Shown: in pieces, positions 1 to 7,057 of the stretch | How positions within the stretch are numbered: position 1 is the stretch's first letter | Layout of the letters: each line of letters begins with the position of its first letter | Origin: Leptolyngbyaceae cyanobacterium M65_K2018_010 | GTDB taxonomy: Bacteria; Cyanobacteriota; Cyanobacteriia; Phormidesmidales; Phormidesmidaceae | Reading direction: 5' to 3' | NCBI GenBank assembly: GCA_015295885.1 | Contig: DVEE01000023.1 | Span: 1-25,387, forward strand | Length of the DNA: 25,387 bases | Position numbers and translations under genes: made by a program | Notes under the pieces: model-generated | Seen by the model: only the letters and a program-made list of their open reading frames with translations | The model's database searches: none | What the model was told of the DNA's origin: nothing

Positions 1-133
1 AGCTAGTTTGGGGGGGCATGCTAGGATTATTGATGTTTGAAGACTGGGCTAAGGCATTGGGGGCAACGGTTAGCACACCCGCGACACTGACTAAAACAGC
101 CCAGAGACCCAATTGCTTTTCTGGGTTAGCCAT
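1..133 (-). CDS. Small exported protein, N-terminal part (cut by window edge)
   Basis: An open frame runs from an ATG at 133 leftwards off the window, giving 44 visible codons. The N terminus has a short charged segment (MANPEKQ), a hydrophobic stretch of about 16 residues (LGLWAVLVSVAGVLTV), and then a signal peptidase I-like site, NALA before QSS near residue 30. The mature part begins Ser/Asn/Pro rich. A ribosome binding site AAGGAG lies about seven bases upstream of the ATG. It follows the ABC permease gene in the same direction after 159 bases and could be a separate unit. The protein is probably periplasmic, lumenal or outer-surface. I do not recognise the family and most of the gene may lie outside the window. 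Confidence 0.6.
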   Translation of the reverse strand, partial: MANPEKQLGLWAVLVSVAGVLTVAPNALAQSSNINNPSMPPQTS

Positions 134-292
134 AAGAACACTCCTTGACACCGTGGAAGTCAATTAATCCAAACGCTAACTTACTCAAGCCCAAAACGCA
201 ACCTACGAAACCTAAGGACGAAGCCAGGACTCCATTGGTTCCAGCCAGGGCTGGACAGGAAATTAGGTTATCTAACCCATACCTATGGTAGC

Positions 293-1219
293 TCAAGCCA
301 TTCGGCGGCGGAGCAGGGGTTGAATCAAAGCCAGAGCTACCAGACAAAAGGCTACCAAAATGCCCACGGCCAAACCTAGGGGAATGGCGGCAAAGGGGGC
401 CTGTAGTACGATGCTACTTAGGTTCCAGTCGGGATGCAGATAGACGTAGCGAATGGGTTCGATCGCGTAGGTGAGAGGATTGAGACTGGCCACCAGTTGA
501 AGCCAATGGGGCATGAAGTCGAGGGGCACCAAAGCCGTGCTGGAAAACAGCAGAGGCAGATTAGCTACAAAAATTACTGCAATCAGCTCAATATGGCCCG
601 GCAGGGCAAAGGTTAGTCCCAAACTCAGGGCAGTTACCCCCAAAACCAAAATCGCGACGATAAACAGGACCAGCAACAACCCTGGACCATTGGGCAGCCC
701 AGCACCTAAAGCCGCACTCAAAGCTAAAATCGCGGCCGTCTGAATCAGGCTCAGCACTGAAATGAAAATAGCGGAAGCCACCACAATGGAATAGCGGGAA
801 GCCAGAGGTGCGACCAAAAAACGATTCAAAAAGCCGAATTCACGGTCAAACATGACTGGCAGGCCAGCATTTAGGGCTCCGCCAAAGGCGGTAAAGACAA
901 TAATGCCTGCCCCTAGAAATTGGCCGTAGTTAGAGCTTTCTCCAAATAGGCCAGCGGGCACATTCTGAAACAGGGCTCCAAATAATACCAGCCAGATCAG
1001 GGGCTGAATAATCCCGGCCACCAGGGTGGATGGACGCCGCTGCAATTGGATAAAGAGGCGACGAGTCATGGCCAGGGTTTCCTGGACAAAGGCGGCGGAC
1101 CAAAAACCTTGGGCAGGTTCGGTGTCCGCTAAACCAGCCTTCCAGCTCAGTAAATCACGGTTGGCTAGGGTTGCGCCCCCATTCAGGGCCGAGGATGGAT
1201 TGGGTAAGGTTACACTCAT
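293..1219 (-). CDS. ABC-2 type exporter permease (DrrB-like)
   Basis: Predicted integral membrane permease of 308 residues, the partner of the ATPase encoded just upstream. After a hydrophilic N-terminal region of about 55 residues come the amphipathic RRLFIQLQRRP segment and roughly six membrane helices (about 66-86, 100-120, 140-165, 178-208, 212-232, 280-302). This is the layout of ABC-2 permeases of the daunorubicin-resistance type. The motif FDREFGFLNRFLVAPLASR after the second helix and NPLTYAIEPIRY before the last are typical of that family. The ATG lies 11 bases after the ATPase stop, with GGGAGG upstream, so the two are co-transcribed. Its position after ctaA and ctaB suggests a link to heme or oxidase biogenesis, but the substrate cannot be read from the sequence. 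Confidence 0.85.
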   Translation of the reverse strand: MSVTLPNPSSALNGGATLANRDLLSWKAGLADTEPAQGFWSAAFVQETLAMTRRLFIQLQRRPSTLVAGIIQPLIWLVLFGALFQNVPAGLFGESSNYGQFLGAGIIVFTAFGGALNAGLPVMFDREFGFLNRFLVAPLASRYSIVVASAIFISVLSLIQTAAILALSAALGAGLPNGPGLLLVLFIVAILVLGVTALSLGLTFALPGHIELIAVIFVANLPLLFSSTALVPLDFMPHWLQLVASLNPLTYAIEPIRYVYLHPDWNLSSIVLQAPFAAIPLGLAVGILVAFCLVALALIQPLLRRRMA

Positions 1220-1230
1220 ACGCCGGACTT

Positions 1231-2256
1231 TTAGCCTCCCTTCATGGCCTGTTTTTTCTCTTGCTTGAAATCCCGTTGCCCCACCGCGGCCAACTCCGCA
1301 TCCATGAGGGTGCGCCCGGTGGCCGCCAGATAAACGTCATCCAAACTGGGACGGGATTGGGAAATCCCAAAGATAGGTAAGCCGACTTCAACCAGGGCTT
1401 GCTGTACCGCCACCAAAGCATCGGGCCGGCGATCAACGACCAGGTTGAGAGAATTCCCCTGGGCCCCATTGATGATGACATCCTGCACAAAGGGAAGCTG
1501 CACCAGCATGGTCTTAGCTTGATGCGCTTCCTGGGCGGGGGTGAACTCACGGATTCGAAGGGTAATGCGATCGCCCCCCAGCTTATCCTTAAGGTCAGAG
1601 GGAGAACCTGCCGCAATCACTTGACCCTGGTCAATAATGGCCACCCGGTCTGCCAGGGCGTCCACCTCTTCCAGGTAATGACTGGTCATCAAAACCGTGG
1701 TGCCCGTCGCCTTGAGCTGTTGCAAAAAGCGCCATACTGCCGCCCGGGTCTCAATATCTAATCCTACCGTAGGCTCATCCAGCACTAACAGGTCAGGCTG
1801 GTGCAGCAGTCCCAGGGCTAAATCTAGCCGCTTTTTCAACCCACCCGAGTAGGTGCCAGTTTTTCGATCCGCCCAGTCGTTGAGTTCGAGCAGGGCAATC
1901 ATCTGCTCAATCCGCTGGGCCGCTAATCTCCTAGGCATATGGTACAGAGCCGCCTGCAGTTGCATTAACTCTCGCCCGGTCAGCACTTTGTCGAGGGCAA
2001 TCTCCTGGGCAATGTAGCCTAGGCATTGGCGGACCCGTTGGGGCTGTTCGACCACAGGTATACCCATAACTTCCAACCGTCCGCTATCGGGGGTAGCCAG
2101 GGTGCAGAGACAACGAATGGTAGTTGTCTTACCCGCTCCATTCGGCCCCAGCAGGCCAAAAATCTCGCCAGGTTGGATCGTAAACGACACATCCTTGACC
2201 GCTTGCACTGCCCCGTAGGACTTGCTTAAGTTTTCAATGGTAACAGCGGCAACCAT
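1231..2256 (-). CDS. ABC exporter ATP-binding protein (DrrA-like)
   Basis: ATPase subunit of an ABC-2 exporter, 341 residues. Walker A GPNGAGKTT is at 37-45, the signature motif YSGGLKKRLD at 136-145, Walker B LLVLDE at 156-161 and the switch histidine in TSH near 193. The C-terminal 120 residues form the extra regulatory region typical of DrrA-type ATPases, longer than the domain in import ATPases. It should dimerise and power the adjacent ABC-2 permease in the cytoplasmic or thylakoid membrane. It starts with ATG and has only a weak GTAGG ribosome site. A 185-base gap separates it from ctaB, so it may share the ctaAB transcript or have its own promoter. The family call is firm; the exported substrate is unknown. 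Confidence 0.9.
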   Translation of the reverse strand: MVAAVTIENLSKSYGAVQAVKDVSFTIQPGEIFGLLGPNGAGKTTTIRCLCTLATPDSGRLEVMGIPVVEQPQRVRQCLGYIAQEIALDKVLTGRELMQLQAALYHMPRRLAAQRIEQMIALLELNDWADRKTGTYSGGLKKRLDLALGLLHQPDLLVLDEPTVGLDIETRAAVWRFLQQLKATGTTVLMTSHYLEEVDALADRVAIIDQGQVIAAGSPSDLKDKLGGDRITLRIREFTPAQEAHQAKTMLVQLPFVQDVIINGAQGNSLNLVVDRRPDALVAVQQALVEVGLPIFGISQSRPSLDDVYLAATGRTLMDAELAAVGQRDFKQEKKQAMKGG

Positions 2257-2441
2257 GCAGCCAACCTACAACCCAAAACGTCAAGGTGTAACTCTGGCTA
2301 TTGTACCGAACTCCTCCTGGCCTGGGGAAGCTGAGTGGGCCATCAAGGATGGGTCAGTAGAACCCTGGGAATCCTCTCCAGGCAAGATGGAAACCGATCC
2401 CTAGGGGATTGTGTTCAAAGCTCGCTCCTAGGCCGCCCCGG

Positions 2442-3422
2442 CTAAAGGGGCAAGATGCTCAAAAGAGGCTCGAGATGGACCAATAGCCCAGCTGTAAGGG
2501 AGCGGGTCATCGGCCAGCTATCCACCACCATCCCCGCCGATAGGAGCATCATGTAGAGGATAGAATACTTAAATAACTCCTTAGCCAGATCCCGATCGCC
2601 CGGATCCTGCAGTAGCGCCCAAGCTTTTTTAATAAATAGACCGCCCAATAGCAGGGCCACTAGGGCATAGATGGTGCCCGTCGCCCCCAGCGGAAAAGTC
2701 ATCATCACCGTCAAGGGCACCAACACCAGGGTGTAGTACCAGATTTGTCGAGCAGTCGAGGCATCCCCTACCACCACCGGCATCATCGGCACCTTCACCT
2801 TGGCGTAGTCATCTTGAATCAGCATGGCCAATCCCCAGAAGTGGGGAGGGGTCCAGATAAAGACGATAAAGAAGAAGAGCCAGGCGGCTAGGCTCAGTTC
2901 CCCAGTGACAGCCGCCCAGCCTACCAGAGGTGGAACAGCTCCGGCTGCACCCCCAATCACAATATTTTGGGGGGAAGATCGCTTCAGCCAATGGGTATAG
3001 ACACCCACGTAAATGGCAATGCCCAGCATAGCCAAGCTGGCACTCAACAGATTAGCCCCCAGGGCTAACAGTACGAAGGCTAGCACGGCCAGAATGGCCG
3101 CAAAGACGAGGGCATCACGCACCTGAATCCGGCCAGCCGGAATTGGCCGATGGCGGGTACGTTCCATGTCAAAATCAATGTCGCGATCGTAGACGCAATT
3201 AATGGTTTGGGCCGCCGCCGCTGCCAAAGTTCCACTCACCAGCGTGATGACCAAAAGTAGGGGATTAACCTGCCCTTGACCAGCCACCCACATGGCGGCC
3301 GCCGTTTCAATCAGCAACAGAGGGATAATGCGGGGTTTGGTCAGCTGTAGATAACTGCGGATAACCGACCCGATGGAGTCGTGGTGGCGGGTGGAGTGAT
3401 TCCAGGTCGTGGTTTGATTCAT
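2442..3422 (-). CDS. ctaB: Protoheme IX farnesyltransferase (heme O synthase)
   Basis: Transfers a farnesyl group to heme B to give heme O, the step before heme A for cytochrome c oxidase. The protein has 326 residues, slightly longer than the bacterial norm of about 300 because of a hydrophilic N-terminal extension of roughly 25 residues. The UbiA-family motif NxxxDxxxD is present as N75, D79, D83, followed by TRHRPIPAGRI. The second conserved loop is seen as DDYAKVKVPMMPVV. About eight to nine hydrophobic helices follow the UbiA fold. The ATG has AAGGA about ten bases upstream. It lies downstream of ctaA in the same direction, so the two consecutive enzymes are encoded in order. Confidence 0.96.
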   Translation of the reverse strand: MNQTTTWNHSTRHHDSIGSVIRSYLQLTKPRIIPLLLIETAAAMWVAGQGQVNPLLLVITLVSGTLAAAAAQTINCVYDRDIDFDMERTRHRPIPAGRIQVRDALVFAAILAVLAFVLLALGANLLSASLAMLGIAIYVGVYTHWLKRSSPQNIVIGGAAGAVPPLVGWAAVTGELSLAAWLFFFIVFIWTPPHFWGLAMLIQDDYAKVKVPMMPVVVGDASTARQIWYYTLVLVPLTVMMTFPLGATGTIYALVALLLGGLFIKKAWALLQDPGDRDLAKELFKYSILYMMLLSAGMVVDSWPMTRSLTAGLLVHLEPLLSILPL

Positions 3423-3504
3423 GCCAGGGAAGTCCTTGGGTGGGCTGGGTCAGTCAAGCGGAGAAGGTTGTGGATGCTTAGGGCTAAAAGGCAAGCCACC
3501 AATT

Positions 3505-3540
3505 AGTTTGCAAGGCATCAGAAGTTTGCAAGGCATCAGA
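3505..3540. repeat. Exact 18-bp tandem duplication between ctaA and ctaB
   Basis: The 18-base unit AGTTTGCAAGGCATCAGA occurs twice head to tail without mismatch (3505-3522 and 3523-3540). It sits just downstream of the ctaA stop in the 135-base ctaA-ctaB spacer. It has no internal dyad, so a replication-slippage duplication is the simplest explanation. Confidence 0.9.
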
Positions 3541-3557
3541 AGGGGGCAGGAGTGACA

Positions 3558-4535
3558 CTACACCTCCGAGGAAGGGGTAACCCTGGGGGCAGCGGCATAT
3601 CCACCCCAGGCATCTCGCCAAGCCAGGGCGGTAAAGCAGACCAGGGTGCCAACCAGCGCCGCCCCCAGGGTGTGGTGGATCACCGTTAGGGGCTCAACCT
3701 GAAGCCGTAAACGAAAAGTAGCAATGCCCATCACCAGTTGAAACACCAGCCAAACACTGGCCAGGTTCCCCAGGCGTCGCAGGGGATAACTTAGGGCTGG
3801 GGTGCGCCATACCCTCAGCGTCAGGGTGAGCACCGCCAAAGTAGCTGGCAGAACACCCAGCAGGTGGGTGTTCATTACCTGGCATAGTTCTCCCAGCCCA
3901 AAGCACTGGTGCGCTGCCCAGCGAGATCCTACCAGCCCCCCCAGTAGACATTGCCCGTACACAATGGCGGTGGCACCGAGGCCTAGCCAGGGCAGATGGC
4001 CTACCGTGCCAGTGCTGGTGTAAGGGAGCAGACCGACACCAATGACTAGCAGGGTACTGAAAAAGATCAAAGCGGTGCCCAGGTGGGCCGTTACGATATC
4101 GAAGCGGAGCAACTGGGTTACGGTCAGCCCTCCCAACAAGCCCTGCAGACCAATCAGGGCTAGGGCTGCCGTAGTAGCCCAGGGCAACCAGGTAGGCACC
4201 TGACGTCGATACCACCAACTGAGCAGCACCAGCCAAAGGGTGCTAAGCCCAATTAGGGCAGCATCTAATCGATGAAACCACTCTAAGAAAACCTGCAAAT
4301 TCATCTGCTGTTGGGGCACCCATTGGCCATAACAAAGCGGCCAGTCAGGGCAGGCAAGACCAGCGTTCATCACTCGAGTCGCACTACCAACAGCCATCAG
4401 TGCCAGGGTTGCCAGGGCAATTTTCCAAACCAAACGACGCAGGCGATCGCTAGGGGTGAGGCTTTCAGTCCTAGGAGGCCAGGGCCGCAAACGGTAAAAG
4501 GGGGCAGGGGAGAAGGAGGTTAGATGAGCAGCCAT
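3558..4535 (-). CDS. ctaA: Heme A synthase (COX15/CtaA family)
   Basis: Membrane monooxygenase that oxidises the C8 methyl of heme O to the formyl group of heme A. The family hallmark GLACPDWPLCYGQWVP lies after the first helix. Paired histidines that would bind the two hemes are visible in EWFHRLDAAL, TAHLGTALIF, NTHLLGVLPA and VIHHTLGAALVG. Eight hydrophobic segments fit the family. An upstream in-frame TTG at 4559 would add eight residues. I chose the ATG at 4535 (MAAHLTSF) because GGAG sits five bases before it, giving 325 residues. It is first in the heme A cluster, and no ctaC, ctaD or ctaE oxidase genes are within the window. Confidence 0.94.
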   Translation of the reverse strand: MAAHLTSFSPAPFYRLRPWPPRTESLTPSDRLRRLVWKIALATLALMAVGSATRVMNAGLACPDWPLCYGQWVPQQQMNLQVFLEWFHRLDAALIGLSTLWLVLLSWWYRRQVPTWLPWATTAALALIGLQGLLGGLTVTQLLRFDIVTAHLGTALIFFSTLLVIGVGLLPYTSTGTVGHLPWLGLGATAIVYGQCLLGGLVGSRWAAHQCFGLGELCQVMNTHLLGVLPATLAVLTLTLRVWRTPALSYPLRRLGNLASVWLVFQLVMGIATFRLRLQVEPLTVIHHTLGAALVGTLVCFTALAWRDAWGGYAAAPRVTPSSEV

Positions 4536-4972
4536 GCTGTCTCCAGGGCTATGGGTCAATGCCGGCTTTGGGAATGTCTGTTTTAAAGATTGTTTTCAAA
4601 TTCCTGATTGCCTACTTCACTAGGGTCTGAGCCTATTTCTAGGGCTAAGAACAGACGATTCACTTGGATTTTTGCCTATTTGGCAAGTAAATGGAATAAG
4701 GACGAGGTTTGCTTATTACTTTAGGGATAGAGACCGGATAGCCCGGCAAGCTTTAGGGATTTCTTCAGAATTTATTTGCCCAGAGGATTCCTACCGGGCC
4801 CTTTTCCCGTCACACCTCTTTAAAGAGGTTCACATTTGGCTACATACCCTAGGTCATGCTCAGGCCAGAATCCCCAACCTGGCCATCCGACTGGATCATG
4901 GGCACAAAAGTCCCCAGAATTAAGCATAGTAATGAGCATCGGATCTATATCTATATCTTTAGGACGCTGACC
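4536..4972. other. Intergenic region between divergent ctaA and a small plus-strand gene
   Basis: This 437-base stretch must carry the ctaA promoter (minus) and that of the plus-strand gene starting at 4973. I see no clear TTGACA/TATAAT pair. A short inverted repeat TTGCC-TATTT-GGCAA lies at 4672-4686, and the sequence TCTATATCTATATC near 4944 could supply a -10 element for the plus-strand gene. A frame of 83 codons at 4672-4923 starts with TTG, lacks a ribosome site and resembles nothing I know; I treat it as non-coding. Confidence 0.5.
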
Positions 4973-5323
4973 ATGCCCCAAGCTATTACCCTCAATCTGA
5001 CCGAAGGAACCCTACGCTTCAATTTCTCCCCAGCGGCAGCCCAAAGCCTTCAGGCGGATTTAGCGGTCTTAATGAACCAACTGAAAGCTGGGGCAACGGG
5101 CCCATCGCCAGACTCTCCCCGTCGCCTTGCCACTAGCCCCCTGGAGTACCGCCACACGGGGGATGTCTTCTTGGAAGTGTTTTGTAACCCGAATATTTGG
5201 CCAAGTCCCTTTGCGGCCAAGGCTCTGATTACCATCAGGGATGACCGGATTCGCCTGACCACCGAAGCGGCTCTATCGCAGCTCTATGAGGACATTAGCT
5301 CATACCTGGAGAACGCCGCCTGA
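4973..5323 (+). CDS. Conserved cyanobacterial-type hypothetical protein
   Basis: A 116-residue soluble protein with no signal peptide or membrane segment. The frame stays open upstream to 4856. I chose the ATG at 4973 because AGGA lies eight bases before it and the upstream residues are low-quality sequence. The N-terminal 40 residues alternate hydrophobic and polar in a pattern suggesting a beta strand then a helix (LNLTEGTLRFNFSP, then AAAQSLQADLAVLMNQL). A Ser/Pro linker follows. The C-terminal half (YRHTGDVFLEVFCNPNIWP, then a helix ending LYEDISSYLE) looks like a second small alpha/beta unit. It could be an adaptor or assembly factor, but I do not recognise a characterised family. Codon use matches its neighbours. 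Confidence 0.7.
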   Translation: MPQAITLNLTEGTLRFNFSPAAAQSLQADLAVLMNQLKAGATGPSPDSPRRLATSPLEYRHTGDVFLEVFCNPNIWPSPFAAKALITIRDDRIRLTTEAALSQLYEDISSYLENAA

Positions 5324-5484
5324 GTTACGGCTGGGGATCAGGCAGAACAGCCACAAACCCCTCAGGGCTATCAGGCTAAAATTTATTTATGCTATGGTCA
5401 ACTGGGCTAGCCCATCAGGGTTTCCCTGAATTGCTGTTATGGTGTCAGCCCGCTGTTCAGACCCGTCGTTATGGGGGCAATCCT

Positions 5485-5871
5485 GTGAATCCTGATACCC
5501 TATCCGCCACCCTGCAAAAGGGTTTCCATGTCACCCTAGGCGCTACTGCCGCCTTGCTGGAGGCGATCCAAAATCCTCAAAATTCTAGTCAGAGATTTTC
5601 TGAGCTAGGCAACGATGTCCACCGCATTGCCGAAGAACTCGAAGCTAAGGGGGAAACTACCGAGCGAGAAGCCCGACAGTTGGTTGACCGACTGTTAAGC
5701 CAGGTTCCTAACCCCTTTCCCAGCCCTGGCCCCGCCAGCCCCACACCGACCGTCGATGCAGTGGCTACCCCAATCGCCGATAGTGCAGTGCAAAGCGACT
5801 TAGCAGCCCTAACCCAGGAGTTATCAGAAATTCGTCAGGCGATCGAAGACTTGAAACGTCAAACCCAGTAG
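5485..5871 (+). CDS. Small helical protein, phasin-like (tentative)
   Basis: A protein of 128 residues if it starts at the GTG at 5485, which has GGGGG about eight bases upstream. The open frame reaches back to an ATG at 5389, but that part looks like leader sequence with a possible -10 element (TATGCT). Residues 1-75 form an amphipathic helical region opening with LQKGFHVTLGATAALLEAIQNPQ and ending in a Glu/Arg-rich helix. A Pro/Thr/Ala linker follows (PNPFPSPGPASPTPTV), then a C-terminal coiled-coil-like helix (LAALTQELSEIRQAIEDLKRQ). A helical domain plus linker plus short coiled coil is reminiscent of phasin-type granule proteins and their cyanobacterial relatives. No catalytic motif is visible. 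The function is an inference at low confidence. Confidence 0.6.
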   Translation: MNPDTLSATLQKGFHVTLGATAALLEAIQNPQNSSQRFSELGNDVHRIAEELEAKGETTEREARQLVDRLLSQVPNPFPSPGPASPTPTVDAVATPIADSAVQSDLAALTQELSEIRQAIEDLKRQTQ

Positions 5872-6052
5872 GCTACAGCAATCCATCTACCGCCGCCATC
5901 GGCAACCGCCCATCTGCCCTGGGCCGAGCTGGGCCCCAGTAGAATAATCTGGTGGAGTAACCCGACTGCTTTAACTCATGGCTATGCTCCGGTAGCTTTG
6001 GCCCAACCCTAACCTGACGACAGTAGGGCGTGGTGCTCCTACCCTGGTTCCT

Positions 6053-6088
6053 TTGGCTTGATAGAATGAATGAGCCAAGATCTTTTTT
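6053..6088 (+). terminator. Candidate intrinsic terminator upstream of rplS
   Basis: TTGGCT (6053-6058) pairs with AGCCAA (6073-6078), leaving a 14-base loop, and a run of six T lies at 6083-6088. It lies about 180 bases after the stop of the preceding gene, so it may end that transcript or a small RNA from 5872-6050. The stem is short, so confidence is moderate. Confidence 0.5.
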
Positions 6089-6119
6089 AACTATTTTCCT
6101 AGCCAGGGACGGCTCCATT

Positions 6120-6137
6120 GGTCTATAATCGTAGACC
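6120..6137 (+). promoter_or_regulatory. -10 element inside an 18-bp dyad before rplS
   Basis: A consensus TATAAT (6124-6129) lies 28 bases before the rplS ATG. It is embedded in the dyad GGTCTA-TAATCG-TAGACC (6120-6137), a six-base perfect arm on each side. A -35 match at 17-bp spacing is poor. The placement suits a promoter whose opening could be controlled by a dimeric protein, or a hairpin at the 5' end of the mRNA if transcription starts upstream. Confidence 0.55.
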
Positions 6138-6156
6138 GTGCACATTCGCAGGCCCT

Positions 6157-6522
6157 ATGAACGCAGAGGAAATTATCCGCTCGATTGAAGCGGAGCAGTT
6201 GAAATCAGACCTGCCTGAAATTTACATTGGCGACACCGTGCGTGTCGGCGTGCGCATTCAGGAGGGGGGTAAAGAGCGGATCCAGCCCTACGAGGGCACC
6301 GTCATTGCCATGGGTAATAGCGGGATTAATCGCTCGATTACGGTTCGCAAGATCTTTCAGGGAGTTGGGGTAGAGCGGGTGTTTTTACTCCATGCTCCTA
6401 AGCTGGCGGACATTACTGTGTTGCGGCGGGGGAAAGCACGTCGCGCCAAACTCTATTATCTCCGTGATCGGGTGGGTAAAGCCACTCGTCTTAAGCAGCG
6501 GTTTGATCGTCCGATCAAGTAA
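6157..6522 (+). CDS. rplS: 50S ribosomal protein L19
   Basis: Ribosomal protein L19 of the large subunit, located at the 30S-50S interface. The 121 residues carry the family signature: GDTVRVGVRIQEGGKERIQ, then YEGTVIA, then the conserved RKIFQGVGVERVF, ending in the basic RRGKARRAKLYYLRDR. The frame extends upstream to 6118, but the ATG at 6157 (MNAEEIIRSIE) matches the usual L19 start. No strong Shine-Dalgarno is visible (GCAGGCCCT before ATG). It opens the cluster rplS-trnW-secE-nusG-rplK-rplA-rplJ-rplL. Confidence 0.97.
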   Translation: MNAEEIIRSIEAEQLKSDLPEIYIGDTVRVGVRIQEGGKERIQPYEGTVIAMGNSGINRSITVRKIFQGVGVERVFLLHAPKLADITVLRRGKARRAKLYYLRDRVGKATRLKQRFDRPIK

Positions 6523-6572
6523 GCTGGAGGTTAGGTCTACCATTCAGCAAAAGTCGGTGAGCGGCGACCTAG

Positions 6573-6645
6573 GCGTCCTTAGTTCAGTTGGTAGAACGCG
6601 GGTCTCCAAAACCCGATGTCGGGGGTTCGAGTCCTCCAGGGCGCG
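6573..6645 (+). tRNA. trnW: tRNA-Trp (CCA anticodon)
   Basis: A full cloverleaf of 73 nt. Acceptor arms GCGTCCT and AGGGCGC pair with one G-U; the D arm is GTTC/GAAC. The anticodon stem CGGGT/ACCCG encloses the loop CTCCAAA with anticodon CCA, and the T arm GGGGG-TTCGAGT-CCTCC has one G-U pair. The discriminator base is G at 6645, as expected for bacterial tRNA-Trp. The 3' CCA is not encoded. Its position between rplS and secE is typical of cyanobacteria. Confidence 0.97.
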
Positions 6646-6811
6646 CTGAGTAACTGGGGTAGATAAGCCCAATAACCTGAGGGTTCAGAGCTGTTCTGGT
6701 CTAGGGAAGTTGGGCCATTTACCTTCAATCTCCTCGCCGCAGTAGCCGATTTTGATGGTTTGGGGCCGTCGATATCCATTCCTGGAGTGCAGTCCAGCGG
6801 GAGCTAAACCA

Positions 6812-7057
6812 GTGGTTAAAAAGGATTCGTTAACGGAGTCTAAGCTTAAAGGAGGCAGTGCTCCTGAGCCCAACGGCCGCTTTAGTGTGGGAGAGTTTCT
6901 CCAGGGCACGAAGGAAGAGCTCAATAAAGTTGTTTGGCCCAGTCGCCAGCAACTCATCAGCGAATCGGCGGCGGTCATTCTTATGGTTAGCCTTTCAGCC
7001 ACGCTGATCTACTTGGTTGATCAACTGTTTGGGTGGGTTTCAAGACAGGTATTTTAA
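6812..7057 (+). CDS. secE: Preprotein translocase subunit SecE
   Basis: Single-pass subunit of the SecYEG translocon that clamps SecY. The GTG at 6812 (MVKKDSLTE) gives 81 residues, the usual cyanobacterial size, and has GGGAG eight bases upstream. Starts at TTG 6752 or ATG 6755 would add 19-20 unlikely residues. The cytosolic amphipathic helix carries the conserved FLQGTKEELNKVVWPSRQQL, followed by one membrane helix (about 52-70, AAVILMVSLSATLIYLVD). The stop codon overlaps the nusG start by one base in TAATG, so translation is probably coupled. Confidence 0.95.
   Translation: MVKKDSLTESKLKGGSAPEPNGRFSVGEFLQGTKEELNKVVWPSRQQLISESAAVILMVSLSATLIYLVDQLFGWVSRQVF

Noticed and set aside
126..347. 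73-codon minus-strand frame spanning the ABC permease stop
   Set aside because: Overlaps the permease 3' end and the upstream region of the exported protein; composition is not protein-like and the signal-peptide gene in this region uses a different frame.
2222..2404. Plus-strand frame in the ctaB-ATPase gap
   Set aside because: Lies opposite the ATPase start with no ribosome site and no recognisable motif.
4559..4559. TTG start for ctaA eight codons upstream
   Set aside because: ATG at 4535 has a better placed GGAG; the TTG lacks a ribosome site.
4672..4923. 83-codon plus-strand frame upstream of the small gene at 4973
   Set aside because: Starts with TTG, no ribosome site, sequence unlike any family known to me, and lies in what must be a promoter region.
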